The translations under genes and the position numbers were made by a program. Below are positions 8,712-17,467 of a stretch of DNA of 64,000 bases, in pieces. The stretch covers positions 23,158 through 87,157 of the forward strand of contig JAEWOS010000017.1 in assembly GCA_023460855.1 (NCBI GenBank), in the 5' to 3' direction. Source of the DNA: Bacteroidota bacterium. GTDB taxonomy: Bacteria; Bacteroidota; Bacteroidia; Flavobacteriales; Weeksellaceae. Under the pieces are notes generated by a model. That model saw only the letters and a list, made by a program, of their open reading frames with translations. It did not search any database and was not told the origin of the DNA. Position 1 is the first letter of the stretch. Every line of letters starts with the position of its first letter.

Positions 8712-9944
8712 TTAGATTTCGTTCCAACTATATCTGCCAAATACAGATCCGTAATCATATTCACCATGTTTCGATAAATAAGAACTAGGATCTGTTACTA
8801 CAAATTTGCAGACATCCTCAGCAATATCAACTTGTGCAACTTTAGGTCGGTTAATGAAAGCATGGATAGAGTATTTTCCTCTAACTAACGTTTTAGGTTC
8901 AATAATTAACGTCATTTTTTCATTTACAAATTCCCTTTCGCATGAAAATACACGTCTTTTTCGTGAGTCAAGGATTGTAACAAAAAAGCTGCTATTTGGT
9001 ACGTTGGTATTGATGCCAATATCAAATTTGAAGCAAATAGGCTCATCATAACTGTATTGTTTGGATATTGAACCATCTGTTTTGGTTACTTCAATCTGTT
9101 TGATGAACATTAATTTTTTTGAATTATCATTATTATTCAAATAAATAACATCATCACTATCTGCATTGAGATATGTTGCTACCGTATCTCTTATTTTTCC
9201 TTTAAATTCAACTAAGCCATTGCTTAATAAAATTCCTGTGTCACATATTTGTGATACCGCATTTAAATCATGACTTACAAATAATACAGTTCTTCCTTCT
9301 CCTTTAGAAACATCGCCCATTTTTCCAAGACATTTTTTCTGGAATTCAGCATCTCCTACCGCAAGAACTTCATCTACAATTAATATTTCAGATTCAAGGT
9401 GCGCAGCCACAGCAAATGCCAAACGCACATACATTCCGGAAGAATATCTTTTTACAGGAGTGTCAATATATCTTTCAACTCCGGAAAAATCAACTATTTC
9501 ATCAAACTTTCGATTAATTTCCTTACGTGTCATCCCCAAAATTGCACCGTTCAAATAGACGTTTTCCCTACCAGTCATTTCCGGGTGAAAACCGGTACCT
9601 ACTTCAAGTAATGCGGCAATGCGGCCATTCGTGTAAATTTTTCCAGTAGTAGGTTTTGTAACTTTTGACAAGAGCTTTAATAAAGTAGATTTACCGGCGC
9701 CGTTCCTACCAATAATCCCTACTGCATCTCCCTGTTCTATTTCAAAATTGATGTCTTTGAGCGACCATACATATTCACTTTCTCCTTTATTGGCACGGTC
9801 ATTGGCTTCACCAATTTTTAGATAAGGATCCTCTTTTCCCCTAATCTGGTGCCAAAAGCGGTTTAAATCATGAGAAAGCGTTCCTGTTCCAACCTGGCCA
9901 AGACGGTATTGTTTTGAAATGTTTTCTGCTTTTAATGCGAGCAT
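8712..9944 (-). CDS. wzt: Wzt-type ABC transporter ATP-binding protein for polysaccharide export
   Basis: A 410-residue ABC ATPase. Walker A is GRNGAGKS (about 79-86), the ABC signature is YSSGM (167-171) and Walker B ends IVDEVLAVGD (about 189-198). The lineage-typical ALLEVGTGFHPEMTGRENVY is present. After the nucleotide-binding domain comes about 140 residues of beta-rich sequence, the position of the Wzt C-terminal domain that binds the modified end of an O-polysaccharide. With the permease just upstream it forms a cytoplasmic-membrane exporter of finished, lipid-linked glycan. A downstream methyltransferase fits a chain-end-recognition mechanism, as known for E. coli O9a. ATG at 9944. 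Confidence 0.92.
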   Translation of the reverse strand: MLALKAENISKQYRLGQVGTGTLSHDLNRFWHQIRGKEDPYLKIGEANDRANKGESEYVWSLKDINFEIEQGDAVGIIGRNGAGKSTLLKLLSKVTKPTTGKIYTNGRIAALLEVGTGFHPEMTGRENVYLNGAILGMTRKEINRKFDEIVDFSGVERYIDTPVKRYSSGMYVRLAFAVAAHLESEILIVDEVLAVGDAEFQKKCLGKMGDVSKGEGRTVLFVSHDLNAVSQICDTGILLSNGLVEFKGKIRDTVATYLNADSDDVIYLNNNDNSKKLMFIKQIEVTKTDGSISKQYSYDEPICFKFDIGINTNVPNSSFFVTILDSRKRRVFSCEREFVNEKMTLIIEPKTLVRGKYSIHAFINRPKVAQVDIAEDVCKFVVTDPSSYLSKHGEYDYGSVFGRYSWNEI

Positions 9945-9991
9945 TGTTTTTCTTTAAATTTATTGGGGAGAAAAAAAGTTATTTAATCTGA

Positions 9992-10840
9992 TTATACAGT
10001 ATCCATAAAACCTTTCTCCACTTTATTGAAGATTACCGTTCCCACTGCCAGAATTACAAAAATTATGATCGAACTTATTGTGAGCATCAGCGGCGAGAAA
10101 TCTCCTGCGCCCAACCATCCGTATTTAAAGCATTCGAAAATTCCGGTAAGCGGGTTGTACATCGCCAGTTTCTTCCAGATTCCCGACAGTGCAGAAATCG
10201 GATAGATTACAGGTGTTGCATACATCAGCAGGCTCACCCCAAAACTGAGCAGCATCTGCAGATCGCGGTACTTTGTAGTGAGTGCGGAGAAAATCATCCC
10301 CATCCCAAGCGCAAAAGCTGCCATCAGCAAAATCAAAAACGGAGTAGCCAGAATCCACAAATTCGGCTCTATTTTACCCACCGACAGATAATACACCCAC
10401 GCAATAAGAAACAGGGAAAATTGAACCCCAAACTTCATGAGGTTGGAGATGACAATTGTTAATGGCATTACCAGTCTGGGAAAGTATACTTTTCCAAAGA
10501 TTGCTGCATTTCCCGTAAAAACATTGGAAGTTCCGGTAAGACAGCTGGAAAAATAATTCCACAGCGTAATCCCGGCAAGATAAAAAAGTACCTGCGGAAT
10601 TCCGTCGGTAGGTAGTTTTGCAAGGCCTCCAAAAACAATAAGGTAAACTACCGTAGTAAATATAGGGTTAATGAAAAACCATAGTGGTCCCAAAATAGTC
10701 TGTTTAAAACCTGAAACAAAATCCCGTTTCACAAACATATAGACAAGATCCTTGTAGCGCCACACTTCGCCAAGTTTCAAATCGAAAAGGGAATGGCTGG
10801 ATTCAATGGTTTCGGTCCACTTTTGCTGTGGCTCAGTCAT
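9992..10840 (-). CDS. wzm: Wzm-type ABC-2 transporter permease for polysaccharide export
   Basis: An ABC-2 membrane permease of about 282 residues with a cytoplasmic N-terminus, FVKRDFVSGFKQTILGPLWF before the first helix, and about six hydrophobic segments. RDLQMLLSFGVSLLMYATPVIYP-type sequence near residue 205 is the conserved ABC-2 region. The frame is open to TTG 10858, but ATG 10840-10838 (MTEPQQKW) is the better start. A TATTTTTG motif on the minus strand at 10863-10856 would then serve as a possible internal promoter with a very short leader. It pairs with the ATPase gene 47 bp downstream. Confidence 0.92.
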   Translation of the reverse strand: MTEPQQKWTETIESSHSLFDLKLGEVWRYKDLVYMFVKRDFVSGFKQTILGPLWFFINPIFTTVVYLIVFGGLAKLPTDGIPQVLFYLAGITLWNYFSSCLTGTSNVFTGNAAIFGKVYFPRLVMPLTIVISNLMKFGVQFSLFLIAWVYYLSVGKIEPNLWILATPFLILLMAAFALGMGMIFSALTTKYRDLQMLLSFGVSLLMYATPVIYPISALSGIWKKLAMYNPLTGIFECFKYGWLGAGDFSPLMLTISSIIIFVILAVGTVIFNKVEKGFMDTV

Positions 10841-10952
10841 TTGTGTTATTTTTGGCAAAAATACTGCTTTTTTCGCAATTAACCGGCAGCCGCATTTTGT
10901 GAAAATTCAACCTTTCGCAGCATAGAAATATTGGCTGGGTGAGTCGAAAACT

Positions 10953-12455
10953 TTACTTGCTGAGTTCTGCTTTCCTGTGAACGGAAGATCTTAATAAAAG
11001 CCAGCATAGAGCAAAAACCACCACAAAAATAAGCCCGTACATTACCGAATTCGAAATCGACATCCAGGGTCCGTGAAACTGAAAGTAATTTTGTGCGGTC
11101 TCATTAAAAAAATTGCCTGTCATGGGAACTTCTGACAGAAAACCTTTTGGCGTGTTGATCTGAAACCAGAATCTCGACCACAGCAGCTGGAAAGTGAAAA
11201 ATACGATTAACTGAATGTTTGTAAATCTTATTTTTTGCAGTGCGCTCAGCAGCGGAATAAAAACGAATGGCAGAAACTGCAGAAACTGACGCGTTTCCGT
11301 ACCCAAAGCCAGAAACAGAAAAAGTAGTGGTACAATTTTCAGAAAAGGGTCTTCCTGCTTCAGCTGCCCGAAAAACCGGCGGTGAAAGATCAGTAAAAAA
11401 ATCACAGGCAATCCCAAATAAACAAAATGACTGATTAAAAATTTAAAAGGAAAAGAAAGAAACTGGAGCGACAGATTTAAAAAAAATGTTTCCGGTGTCA
11501 ACAGTGTATAGTCCTTGAAATTAGCACTAAGGTAGCCTGTCGCCAAAAAATACAGTACAGCAATACCGGCAGAAAACACAAATCCGGAACTCAGTATAGT
11601 TTTAAAGTTTATTTTTATCCCGTCCAAAACATGTATGATGTGTTTTAACAAAAAAACGAGATAAAAGATTCCAAGTAAAATCGTCAGCCACGCCATTTCC
11701 TTTGAAAAAATCTGTACAGTTAACTTCGCACTTTTTTCTGGTGTCATATGATAAAATGCCAAGTAAACCAAGAACAGACTGACCGGCAGAAGAACTGCTG
11801 CAATGATAAAAGTTTGATATTTCTTAAGAGGTATTCCTCCGTCGCTAAAAGTGATCATTCGCGAAAGGAGAAACAGTCCAAGAATCATTACCGTTGTAGG
11901 AAAAATAAACATTGAAACTGCAATTGCTACGTAAAACAGTTTGCTGCGCTTCAAATAGTAATAGTACAATGCAAAACCTGAGGCAAACCCAAATACATCC
12001 ATCAAAACAGGATAAAAATTTGTCATTTTAAACAGGAAAAAGTTGACGAAGATCAGAATAATTCCTACAGAAACAGTTTGGACAGAGAAGTTTTTGTACT
12101 GCGAGATTTTTACAAAATAATAGAAAGCCACAATAATTGCCAGGAAATTCAGGATGAGAAATACAGTCCTGATATTTTCGATGGAGAAATCCATCTTTAA
12201 TGATTTCATCAGAATGCAGGTGAGTGCAGGCATCAGCAACCGCGAATTGTAATATTTGTTGAAATCCTGATTTTTCAAATGATAGGCAAAGAGACGTACA
12301 TTATCGATATAGAATCGTTCGTCAAAGGTTTGCAGGTATTTTTCAGGTACGGTCTCGCTGTTGATAAATGAAGCAAACAACATAATAAACACCGATAATG
12401 AGAAGAACATAACAGAATTGATCCGCCAGTTACTCAATATTTTGTTATTCATCAT
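10953..12455 (-). CDS. Polytopic membrane protein, possible GT-C-type transferase or polymerase
   Basis: A 500-residue protein with roughly ten to twelve hydrophobic segments. After the first helix comes a periplasmic-looking loop with FDERFYIDNVRLFAYHLKN and YNSRLLMPALTC. Acidic residues in the first large loop are typical of GT-C glycosyltransferases that use polyprenyl-phosphate sugars, but I do not recognise a definite family, and a polymerase-like or unknown role is equally open. It starts at ATG 12455, overlapping the stop of the upstream GtrB-like gene by one base. That neighbour makes polyprenyl-phosphate sugars in known systems, so a donor-user partnership is plausible inference. Confidence 0.6.
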   Translation of the reverse strand: MMNNKILSNWRINSVMFFSLSVFIMLFASFINSETVPEKYLQTFDERFYIDNVRLFAYHLKNQDFNKYYNSRLLMPALTCILMKSLKMDFSIENIRTVFLILNFLAIIVAFYYFVKISQYKNFSVQTVSVGIILIFVNFFLFKMTNFYPVLMDVFGFASGFALYYYYLKRSKLFYVAIAVSMFIFPTTVMILGLFLLSRMITFSDGGIPLKKYQTFIIAAVLLPVSLFLVYLAFYHMTPEKSAKLTVQIFSKEMAWLTILLGIFYLVFLLKHIIHVLDGIKINFKTILSSGFVFSAGIAVLYFLATGYLSANFKDYTLLTPETFFLNLSLQFLSFPFKFLISHFVYLGLPVIFLLIFHRRFFGQLKQEDPFLKIVPLLFLFLALGTETRQFLQFLPFVFIPLLSALQKIRFTNIQLIVFFTFQLLWSRFWFQINTPKGFLSEVPMTGNFFNETAQNYFQFHGPWMSISNSVMYGLIFVVVFALCWLLLRSSVHRKAELSK

Positions 12456-13390
12456 TATTTTTTCTTGATAATATAGCCCGGTCTGTTTTTTACTTCGTCA
12501 TAAATCCTCCAGATATATTCGCTGATGATTCCCAGTGAAAAGAGAATCAGCCCGCCGAAAAGCGATATGAGGAGAATAATGCTGGTCCAGCCTTTCTGAC
12601 TGATGTCCCAGTAAAACGGATTTCCAAAAAGCTTGATGTAGAGATAAAAAATAATCAGGCAAAAAGAAACGAGCGAAATGATCAGTCCGAGATTGAAAAT
12701 CAGTTTGATAGGAAAGGACGACGAAGAAAAGAAGGTGTCTTTCGCAAGCCGGATTTTTTTCCTGAGCGTCCATCTGGATTTTTCATTTACGCCCAATGGC
12801 CGTTCATAAGCGTACAGATAAGGTCTGAAACCGAGTCGCAGAATTTCTACAATTGATGAGGTGTTAATTGGCCTGATCCGCTCATTGATCAGGTCAATAA
12901 CTTCACGGTCGATAAAGAACAGATCAGCACCGCCGACAGGAAATTTCACATCCGAAAATCGGTTCATCATATTGTAATAACCTTCAGAGAAGATCTTGCT
13001 CTTCCAGTTATCGTCGCGGGAAATCCGGTGCGGAATAATTATTTTCTCGCCCTGTTGCCAAAGTCGGTACATGTCGACAATCGTGTGGTAAGGCTGTTGC
13101 TCGTCATCAACAATAGGAATTGCGCATGCGCCCGTACACACAGATAAACCTGCAAAAATGGAGTAGTGGCTTGTGTAATTCTTGCTGAGCTGATACGCCG
13201 TTACATTTTCTTCCTGCTGTTCCAGTTGCAGGGCTACTTCGTAGGAATTATCGTTGGAGCCGTCATCCATGATGATAAACTCGAAAGGAATGTTGTTTTC
13301 GTCGAGTAGCGCCCTGATGTTTCTGTAAACATTTTCAATACGCTTTTGGCTGAAATAGGAAAGCAGGATTACCGATAATTTTTGATTCAT
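12455..13390 (-). CDS. Polyprenyl-phosphate glycosyltransferase, GtrB/ArnC/DPM1-like GT2
   Basis: A 311-residue GT2 enzyme with a C-terminal membrane anchor. The catalytic half shows LSVILLSYFSQKRI, IIMDDGSNDNSYEVA and ACAIPIVDDEQQP (donor and metal site). Two strong hydrophobic hairpins follow at about 225-250 and 262-290, the layout of GtrB/ArnC/dolichol-phosphate-mannose-synthase enzymes that move a sugar from a nucleotide donor to a polyprenyl phosphate. The last residues, YDEVKNRPGYIIKKK, are typical of that group. It is the first gene of the leftward operon, 64 bp downstream of a good promoter. Confidence 0.85.
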   Translation of the reverse strand: MNQKLSVILLSYFSQKRIENVYRNIRALLDENNIPFEFIIMDDGSNDNSYEVALQLEQQEENVTAYQLSKNYTSHYSIFAGLSVCTGACAIPIVDDEQQPYHTIVDMYRLWQQGEKIIIPHRISRDDNWKSKIFSEGYYNMMNRFSDVKFPVGGADLFFIDREVIDLINERIRPINTSSIVEILRLGFRPYLYAYERPLGVNEKSRWTLRKKIRLAKDTFFSSSSFPIKLIFNLGLIISLVSFCLIIFYLYIKLFGNPFYWDISQKGWTSIILLISLFGGLILFSLGIISEYIWRIYDEVKNRPGYIIKKK

Positions 13391-13453
13391 ATAGATTCAC
13401 TCAGATCGTGGCGTGCAAATACTATTTCTAAAAATTTCTTTGCTGTGTGCATG

Positions 13454-13482
13454 CAAATTTAGACTATAATTACTTTTGACAA
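13454..13482 (-). promoter_or_regulatory. Promoter for polysaccharide operon
   Basis: On the minus strand a TTG (13482-13480) is followed after 18 bp by TAAATTTG (13461-13454), matching the Bacteroidota consensus TTG-N19-TAnnTTTG. Transcription would begin near 13447, leaving a leader of about 57 nt before the ATG at 13390. It is the only clear promoter between htrA and the operon. Confidence 0.7.
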
Positions 13483-13512
13483 AAATAGCCTGTCTAATAA
13501 TTGAGGGCTTAT

Positions 13513-13545
13513 AAAAATGCCACCTCAAATTCATGAGATGGCATT
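13513..13545 (-). terminator. Rho-independent terminator of htrA
   Basis: An inverted repeat at 13516-13545 has AATGCCA(C)CTCA paired with TGAG(A)TGGCATT around a 6-nt loop. Read leftward it ends in GGCATTTTTAT, a stem followed by T residues. It lies 25 bp after the htrA stop. Confidence 0.75.
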
Positions 13546-13569
13546 CCGCTATTTAAATCTAATCTTACT

Positions 13570-15096
13570 CTAGGTTGGCATTACAAATCCTTTCGTGTAA
13601 ATGCGTCCGTATTCGTCCACGAACTTAATCTGTACGTTTCCTTTGTGGTTTTTCAGGATGTTGTCCACATCTTTTTGAGAGTTCACCGGTTTACCGTTCA
13701 CCTCAATAACAATGAAATTATCAACAATTCCAATTTTTGACATTTCACCGCCGTTCACCACATTTTTGGTTATAACGCCGCTGTTCAGGCCGTAATCGGT
13801 TTTGAATTTATCGCTTAACGGTTCGAAATTAGCCCCGATTTTTTCAGAAACTGTCAGATCGGCGCGGCTTCTTGCGGCAGTGCTTCCCTGCTGGTCTCTC
13901 AGTGTTACGTTAGCAACCTGCGGCCGACCGTTTCTCAGATAAGTCACTGCAACCACATCGCCCGGTCTTTTGCTGCCGATGGAAACTGAAAGGTCGGAGA
14001 AATTGGAAATCGGTGTGCTGTCAATTTTTGTAATGATATCACCCTTTCTGATTCCTGCAGCTCCTGCACCACCGTTATCGGTAATTTCCGCTACATAAAC
14101 TCCGTCGCCAACTTTCAGCGTTGTGTTATTTCTTCTGTTGTGTTCAGCAACCTGTTCTGCACTGGTTAAATCTACTGACTGTACGCCAAGGAAACCACGT
14201 TGTACAATTCCAAATTTTTTGATGTCTTCTACAATTTTTCTGGCCAAATTAGCCGGTACAGCAAATCCGTAACCGCTGTAATAGCCGGTTGGTGAAGCAA
14301 TTGCTGAATTGATTCCGATGAGGTCACCGTTTGTGTTTACAAGCGCACCTCCGGAATTACCCATGTTAATTGCCGCATCGGTCTGGATAAAACTTTCAAT
14401 CGGATTAGTTGCTTTTCCCTGTCCGGCAAGAATTCCGATTCCACGTCCTTTTGCAGAAATAATACCTGCGGTTACTGTGGAATTCAGTCCCAGCGGATTT
14501 CCTACAGCCAGAACCCATTGCCCGACTTCAATATTATCAGAATTTGCAAAGTTGAGATAAGGAAGTCCTTTCTCCTCAATCTTCAATAGTGAAATATCTG
14601 TGTTAGGGTCAGTTCCTACAAGTGTAGCAATATAGGTACGTCGGTTATTCAAAACCACTTCGAGTTTATTTGCACCGGCAACTACGTGGTTATTGGAAAT
14701 AATGTAACCGTCGGGTGAAATAATCACTCCCGATCCCATTCCCGAAGGAATATTTTCCGGCTTTTGCTGCTGTTGTCTCTGGTTACGCGGGTTTTGCGGT
14801 TCACCAAAGAACCATTCAAAAATATCCTGTTCCGTACTCCGTCCTGTAGAACGGTTCTGATAGTTCTTAATTGTTACTACTGCCGGAACAGTGGTTTTTG
14901 CAGCTTTTACAAAATCATCTCCGATCGCACCCTGGTTAAAACCGGCGAACTGCACATCACTCTTTGCGCTGGAAAAATAAGAAGAGTCCTCGGTTTGCTG
15001 ATTGTTGTCCAGCAAATTAATGGCTCCAAAAGTCGTTGCTCCTGAAACCAAGCCCACAAAAGCGTAAGGAATCCATTTTTTTAAGTTGTTCTTCAT
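13570..15096 (-). CDS. degP: Trypsin-like periplasmic serine protease, HtrA/DegP family
   Basis: A 508-residue envelope quality-control protease and chaperone. A hydrophobic N-terminal segment (about 9-28) serves as signal or anchor. The catalytic triad is visible: His137 in ISNNHVVAGA, Asp167 in TDPNTDISLL and Ser248 in INMGNSGGAL. A Gln/Asn-rich stretch (about 100-113) lies before the protease core, as in the LA loop of DegP. Two PDZ domains follow, the first around 295-385 (GFLGVQ, AGIRKGDIITKID) and the second in the last 90 residues. It is monocistronic between a leftward terminator and its own promoter. Confidence 0.93.
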   Translation of the reverse strand: MKNNLKKWIPYAFVGLVSGATTFGAINLLDNNQQTEDSSYFSSAKSDVQFAGFNQGAIGDDFVKAAKTTVPAVVTIKNYQNRSTGRSTEQDIFEWFFGEPQNPRNQRQQQQKPENIPSGMGSGVIISPDGYIISNNHVVAGANKLEVVLNNRRTYIATLVGTDPNTDISLLKIEEKGLPYLNFANSDNIEVGQWVLAVGNPLGLNSTVTAGIISAKGRGIGILAGQGKATNPIESFIQTDAAINMGNSGGALVNTNGDLIGINSAIASPTGYYSGYGFAVPANLARKIVEDIKKFGIVQRGFLGVQSVDLTSAEQVAEHNRRNNTTLKVGDGVYVAEITDNGGAGAAGIRKGDIITKIDSTPISNFSDLSVSIGSKRPGDVVAVTYLRNGRPQVANVTLRDQQGSTAARSRADLTVSEKIGANFEPLSDKFKTDYGLNSGVITKNVVNGGEMSKIGIVDNFIVIEVNGKPVNSQKDVDNILKNHKGNVQIKFVDEYGRIYTKGFVMPT

Positions 15097-15136
15097 CGTA
15101 TATTCTCGTCTTTTACTTAATCTTTTTATTGGATAA

Positions 15137-15144
15137 CAAATTTA
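15137..15144 (-). promoter_or_regulatory. Candidate -7 element for htrA
   Basis: TAAATTTG on the minus strand (15144-15137) fits TAnnTTTG and lies 41 bp before the htrA ATG. No clear TTG at -33 was found, so this is a partial match. Confidence 0.45.
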
Positions 15145-15286
15145 ATGCTAAATCAGTATTTTAATCATAATCAATGTTACGTTCTTAACTTAAATTTAAC
15201 ACTAATTAATTGATTTTAAAACTTATAATGTAATTATAGCCAAAATCCTGCCGTAATCATGAAAATACCGTATTTCCCTTTTTAGC

Positions 15287-15294
15287 TATCTTTG
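15287..15294 (+). promoter_or_regulatory. Candidate -7 element for the U32 gene
   Basis: TATCTTTG matches TAnnTTTG and would place transcription start near 15301, a 15-nt leader before ATG 15317. Short leaders recur in this window (see the pncB promoter). No good -33 TTG. Confidence 0.5.
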
Positions 15295-15316
15295 CAAAAA
15301 ATTTGAGAAGCGTTAA

Positions 15317-16564
15317 ATGACGAAAAGCGGAAAAATAGAACTGATGTGTCCTGCCGGTGATTTCACTGCGCTGCAGGCTGCACTGGATAACGGAGCGGAC
15401 AGCGTATACTTTGGTGTGGAACAGCTTAATATGCGTGCAAGGGCTTCCATGAATTTTACGATTGACGACCTGCCGGAGATTTCACGCAGATGCAAAGAAA
15501 AGGGCGTGCGTACGTATCTTACTTTAAATACCATTATTTACGACCATGATCTTTCGATCATCAAAACTTTGCTGGATAAAGCGAAGGCTGCCGATTTGAC
15601 AGCCGTAATTGCTATGGATCAGGCGGTGATTGCCTATGCAAGACAAATTGGCATGGAAGTTCACATTTCTACGCAAATCAATATTACCAATATCGAGACG
15701 GTGAAATTTTATGCAATGTTTGCTGATACGATGGTAATGAGTCGTGAACTGAGCATCAGTCAGATTAAGAAAATATGCGACCAGATTGAACGCGAGCAGA
15801 TCAAAGGACCTTCCGGAAATCTGGTTGAAATCGAAATTTTTGGTCATGGCGCTTTGTGTATGGCAGTTTCCGGAAAATGTTATCTGAGCCTTCACTCGCA
15901 TAATTCTTCAGCAAACAGAGGAGCGTGCAAGCAGAACTGCCGTAAAAAATATACGGTGATCGATCAGGAATCCGGTTTTGAAATCGAACTTGATAACGAA
16001 TATATGATGTCTCCTAAAGATCTGTGTACCATCGGATTTTTGGATGAAATCGTGAATGCAGGCGTGAAAGTCCTGAAAATTGAAGGCAGGGGTCGCGCTC
16101 CGGAGTATGTTGCCACCACAACCAAGTGTTATCGGGAAGCAATTGATTCGATCGCAGACGGTACTTTCAGTCAGGAAAAAGTAGAGGGATGGATGAAGGA
16201 ACTCGAAACCGTTTACAACAGAGGATTCTGGAGCGGGTATTATCTCGGACAGGAACTTGGCGAATGGTCACCAAATCCGGGATCCAATGCTACTCAGAAG
16301 AAAATTTACATTGGAAAAGGAAGGCATTTCTATCCGAAAACCAATATTGCAGAGTTCATGATCGAAGCCTACGACCTGAATATCGGTGACAAACTGCTGA
16401 TTCAGGGACCGACGACAGGTTCTCAGGAAATGGAACTCGCTGAAATGATGGTCGATGGAAAAGGTATGAGCGACAAAGCTACAAAAGCGGATGTTATTAC
16501 CTTTAAAACAGAATTCAGAGTACGGCCTTCAGATAAACTTTATAAAATCGTTCAGGCGCAATAA
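15317..16564 (+). CDS. trhP: Peptidase U32 family protein, TrhP/YegQ-like tRNA hydroxylation factor
   Basis: A 415-residue U32-family protein. It opens KIELMCPAGDFTALQAALDN, has the family signature around 175-210, and carries four conserved cysteines (about 181, 188, 204, 208 in GALCMAVSGKCYLS and RGACKQNC) that bind an iron-sulfur cluster in characterised members. E. coli TrhP (YegQ) makes 5-hydroxyuridine at tRNA position 34 using prephenate; RlhA is the related rRNA enzyme. Length and lack of extra domains favour TrhP. The next gene is a ferredoxin, a plausible electron-transfer partner. The assignment within the U32 family is inference. Confidence 0.85.
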   Translation: MTKSGKIELMCPAGDFTALQAALDNGADSVYFGVEQLNMRARASMNFTIDDLPEISRRCKEKGVRTYLTLNTIIYDHDLSIIKTLLDKAKAADLTAVIAMDQAVIAYARQIGMEVHISTQINITNIETVKFYAMFADTMVMSRELSISQIKKICDQIEREQIKGPSGNLVEIEIFGHGALCMAVSGKCYLSLHSHNSSANRGACKQNCRKKYTVIDQESGFEIELDNEYMMSPKDLCTIGFLDEIVNAGVKVLKIEGRGRAPEYVATTTKCYREAIDSIADGTFSQEKVEGWMKELETVYNRGFWSGYYLGQELGEWSPNPGSNATQKKIYIGKGRHFYPKTNIAEFMIEAYDLNIGDKLLIQGPTTGSQEMELAEMMVDGKGMSDKATKADVITFKTEFRVRPSDKLYKIVQAQ

Positions 16565-16655
16565 GATCAGCGTAGAAGAGTGGAGGAATGTGAAGTGTGA
16601 ACTTGAAACATTAGACTACTAACGTTGAACCCTAAACTCTAAACCCTGAACCTAT
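16565..16655. repeat. Self-similar intergenic spacer (CTAAACYCTGAAC words)
   Basis: The gap between the U32 and ferredoxin genes ends in iterated, imperfect words such as AACCCTAAACTCTAAACCC. Comparable low-complexity spacers built from other words occur in the ribosomal operon. No gene or hairpin is evident here. Confidence 0.5.
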
Positions 16656-16886
16656 ATGGTAATCATCACCCTACAAAGAGAAAAGTGCATCGGCTGTAAT
16701 TACTGTGCAGAATTTGCTCCTGAATATTTCAGAATGTCGAAAAAGGACGGCAAATCTGTTCTGCTTAAATCTGCCGAAAAGAAGGGTTTTTACACGCTCA
16801 AAACACCCCATCATGATGCTGCAGAACCGTGTGAAAAGGCTGCGAAAGCGTGTCCGGTAAATATTATTTCCGTCAAAGAAATCTGA
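16656..16886 (+). CDS. 4Fe-4S ferredoxin
   Basis: A 76-residue electron carrier with one cluster motif split between ends: REKCIGCNYCAEF near residues 9-19 gives three cysteines and AAKACPVNII near residue 64 the fourth, the single-cluster ferredoxin arrangement. Between them are charged residues and no second cluster. It sits 91 bp after the U32 iron-sulfur protein gene and 2 bp before the cyclo-ligase gene, so it may donate electrons to one of the local redox enzymes; no partner is proven. Confidence 0.85.
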   Translation: MVIITLQREKCIGCNYCAEFAPEYFRMSKKDGKSVLLKSAEKKGFYTLKTPHHDAAEPCEKAAKACPVNIISVKEI

Positions 16887-16888
16887 TT

Positions 16889-17467
16889 TTGATTCGTAGC
16901 AAAACTGAACTTCGGGAAAAGTACCTCAGACGGAGGCAGGAATTTTCGCTTCGGGAGGTTGAGAATTCTTCAAAGCGGATTTTTGAAAATTTCCGTGACC
17001 GTTTTCCGGTAGAAGCAGGGGATAAAGTTCATCTGTTCCTAAGCACTGCGAAGTTTAACGAAGTTCAGACCGGATTATTCAGAGAATATTTCCGTGAAAA
17101 AGGTGTACGCATTTTTGTTCCGAAGATTGTTGACGGCGCCATGATTTCTGTAGAAATTAACGATGCTTCTGAAATGAAAATCAGCAAATGGGGAATTGAA
17201 GAGCCTGTCTCGAATCTGAATGCAGGAATCACAGATTACCGCTATGTGATAACACCTTTGCTTTATTGCGATCCGGCCGGAAACCGTGTTGGTTACGGCA
17301 AAGGCTACTATGACGGTTTTTTCAGTGAAATCGATTCCGACTGTCAGAAAATCGGTGTTTCGTTTTTTGCGCCTTTTGAATATATATCAGATATTTTCCC
17401 GCACGATGTTGCGCTGGATTATTTGGTGCTTACCGATAAGATACTGTCATTCAGAGGTTTATTATAG
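16889..17467 (+). CDS. 5-formyltetrahydrofolate cyclo-ligase
   Basis: A protein of about 192 residues that converts 5-formyl-THF to 5,10-methenyl-THF with ATP, returning stored folate to one-carbon metabolism. Family features are KTELREKYLRRR at the N-terminus, HLFLSTAKFNEVQT, the VFVPKIV-type strand, and GNRVGYGKGYYDGFF, the glycine-rich phosphate and substrate loop. The frame is open back to GTG 16850 inside the ferredoxin gene, but TTG 16889, two bases after the ferredoxin stop, gives a normal N-terminus. Its last 49 bp overlap the 3' end of the convergent lipoprotein gene. Confidence 0.88.
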   Translation: MIRSKTELREKYLRRRQEFSLREVENSSKRIFENFRDRFPVEAGDKVHLFLSTAKFNEVQTGLFREYFREKGVRIFVPKIVDGAMISVEINDASEMKISKWGIEEPVSNLNAGITDYRYVITPLLYCDPAGNRVGYGKGYYDGFFSEIDSDCQKIGVSFFAPFEYISDIFPHDVALDYLVLTDKILSFRGLL

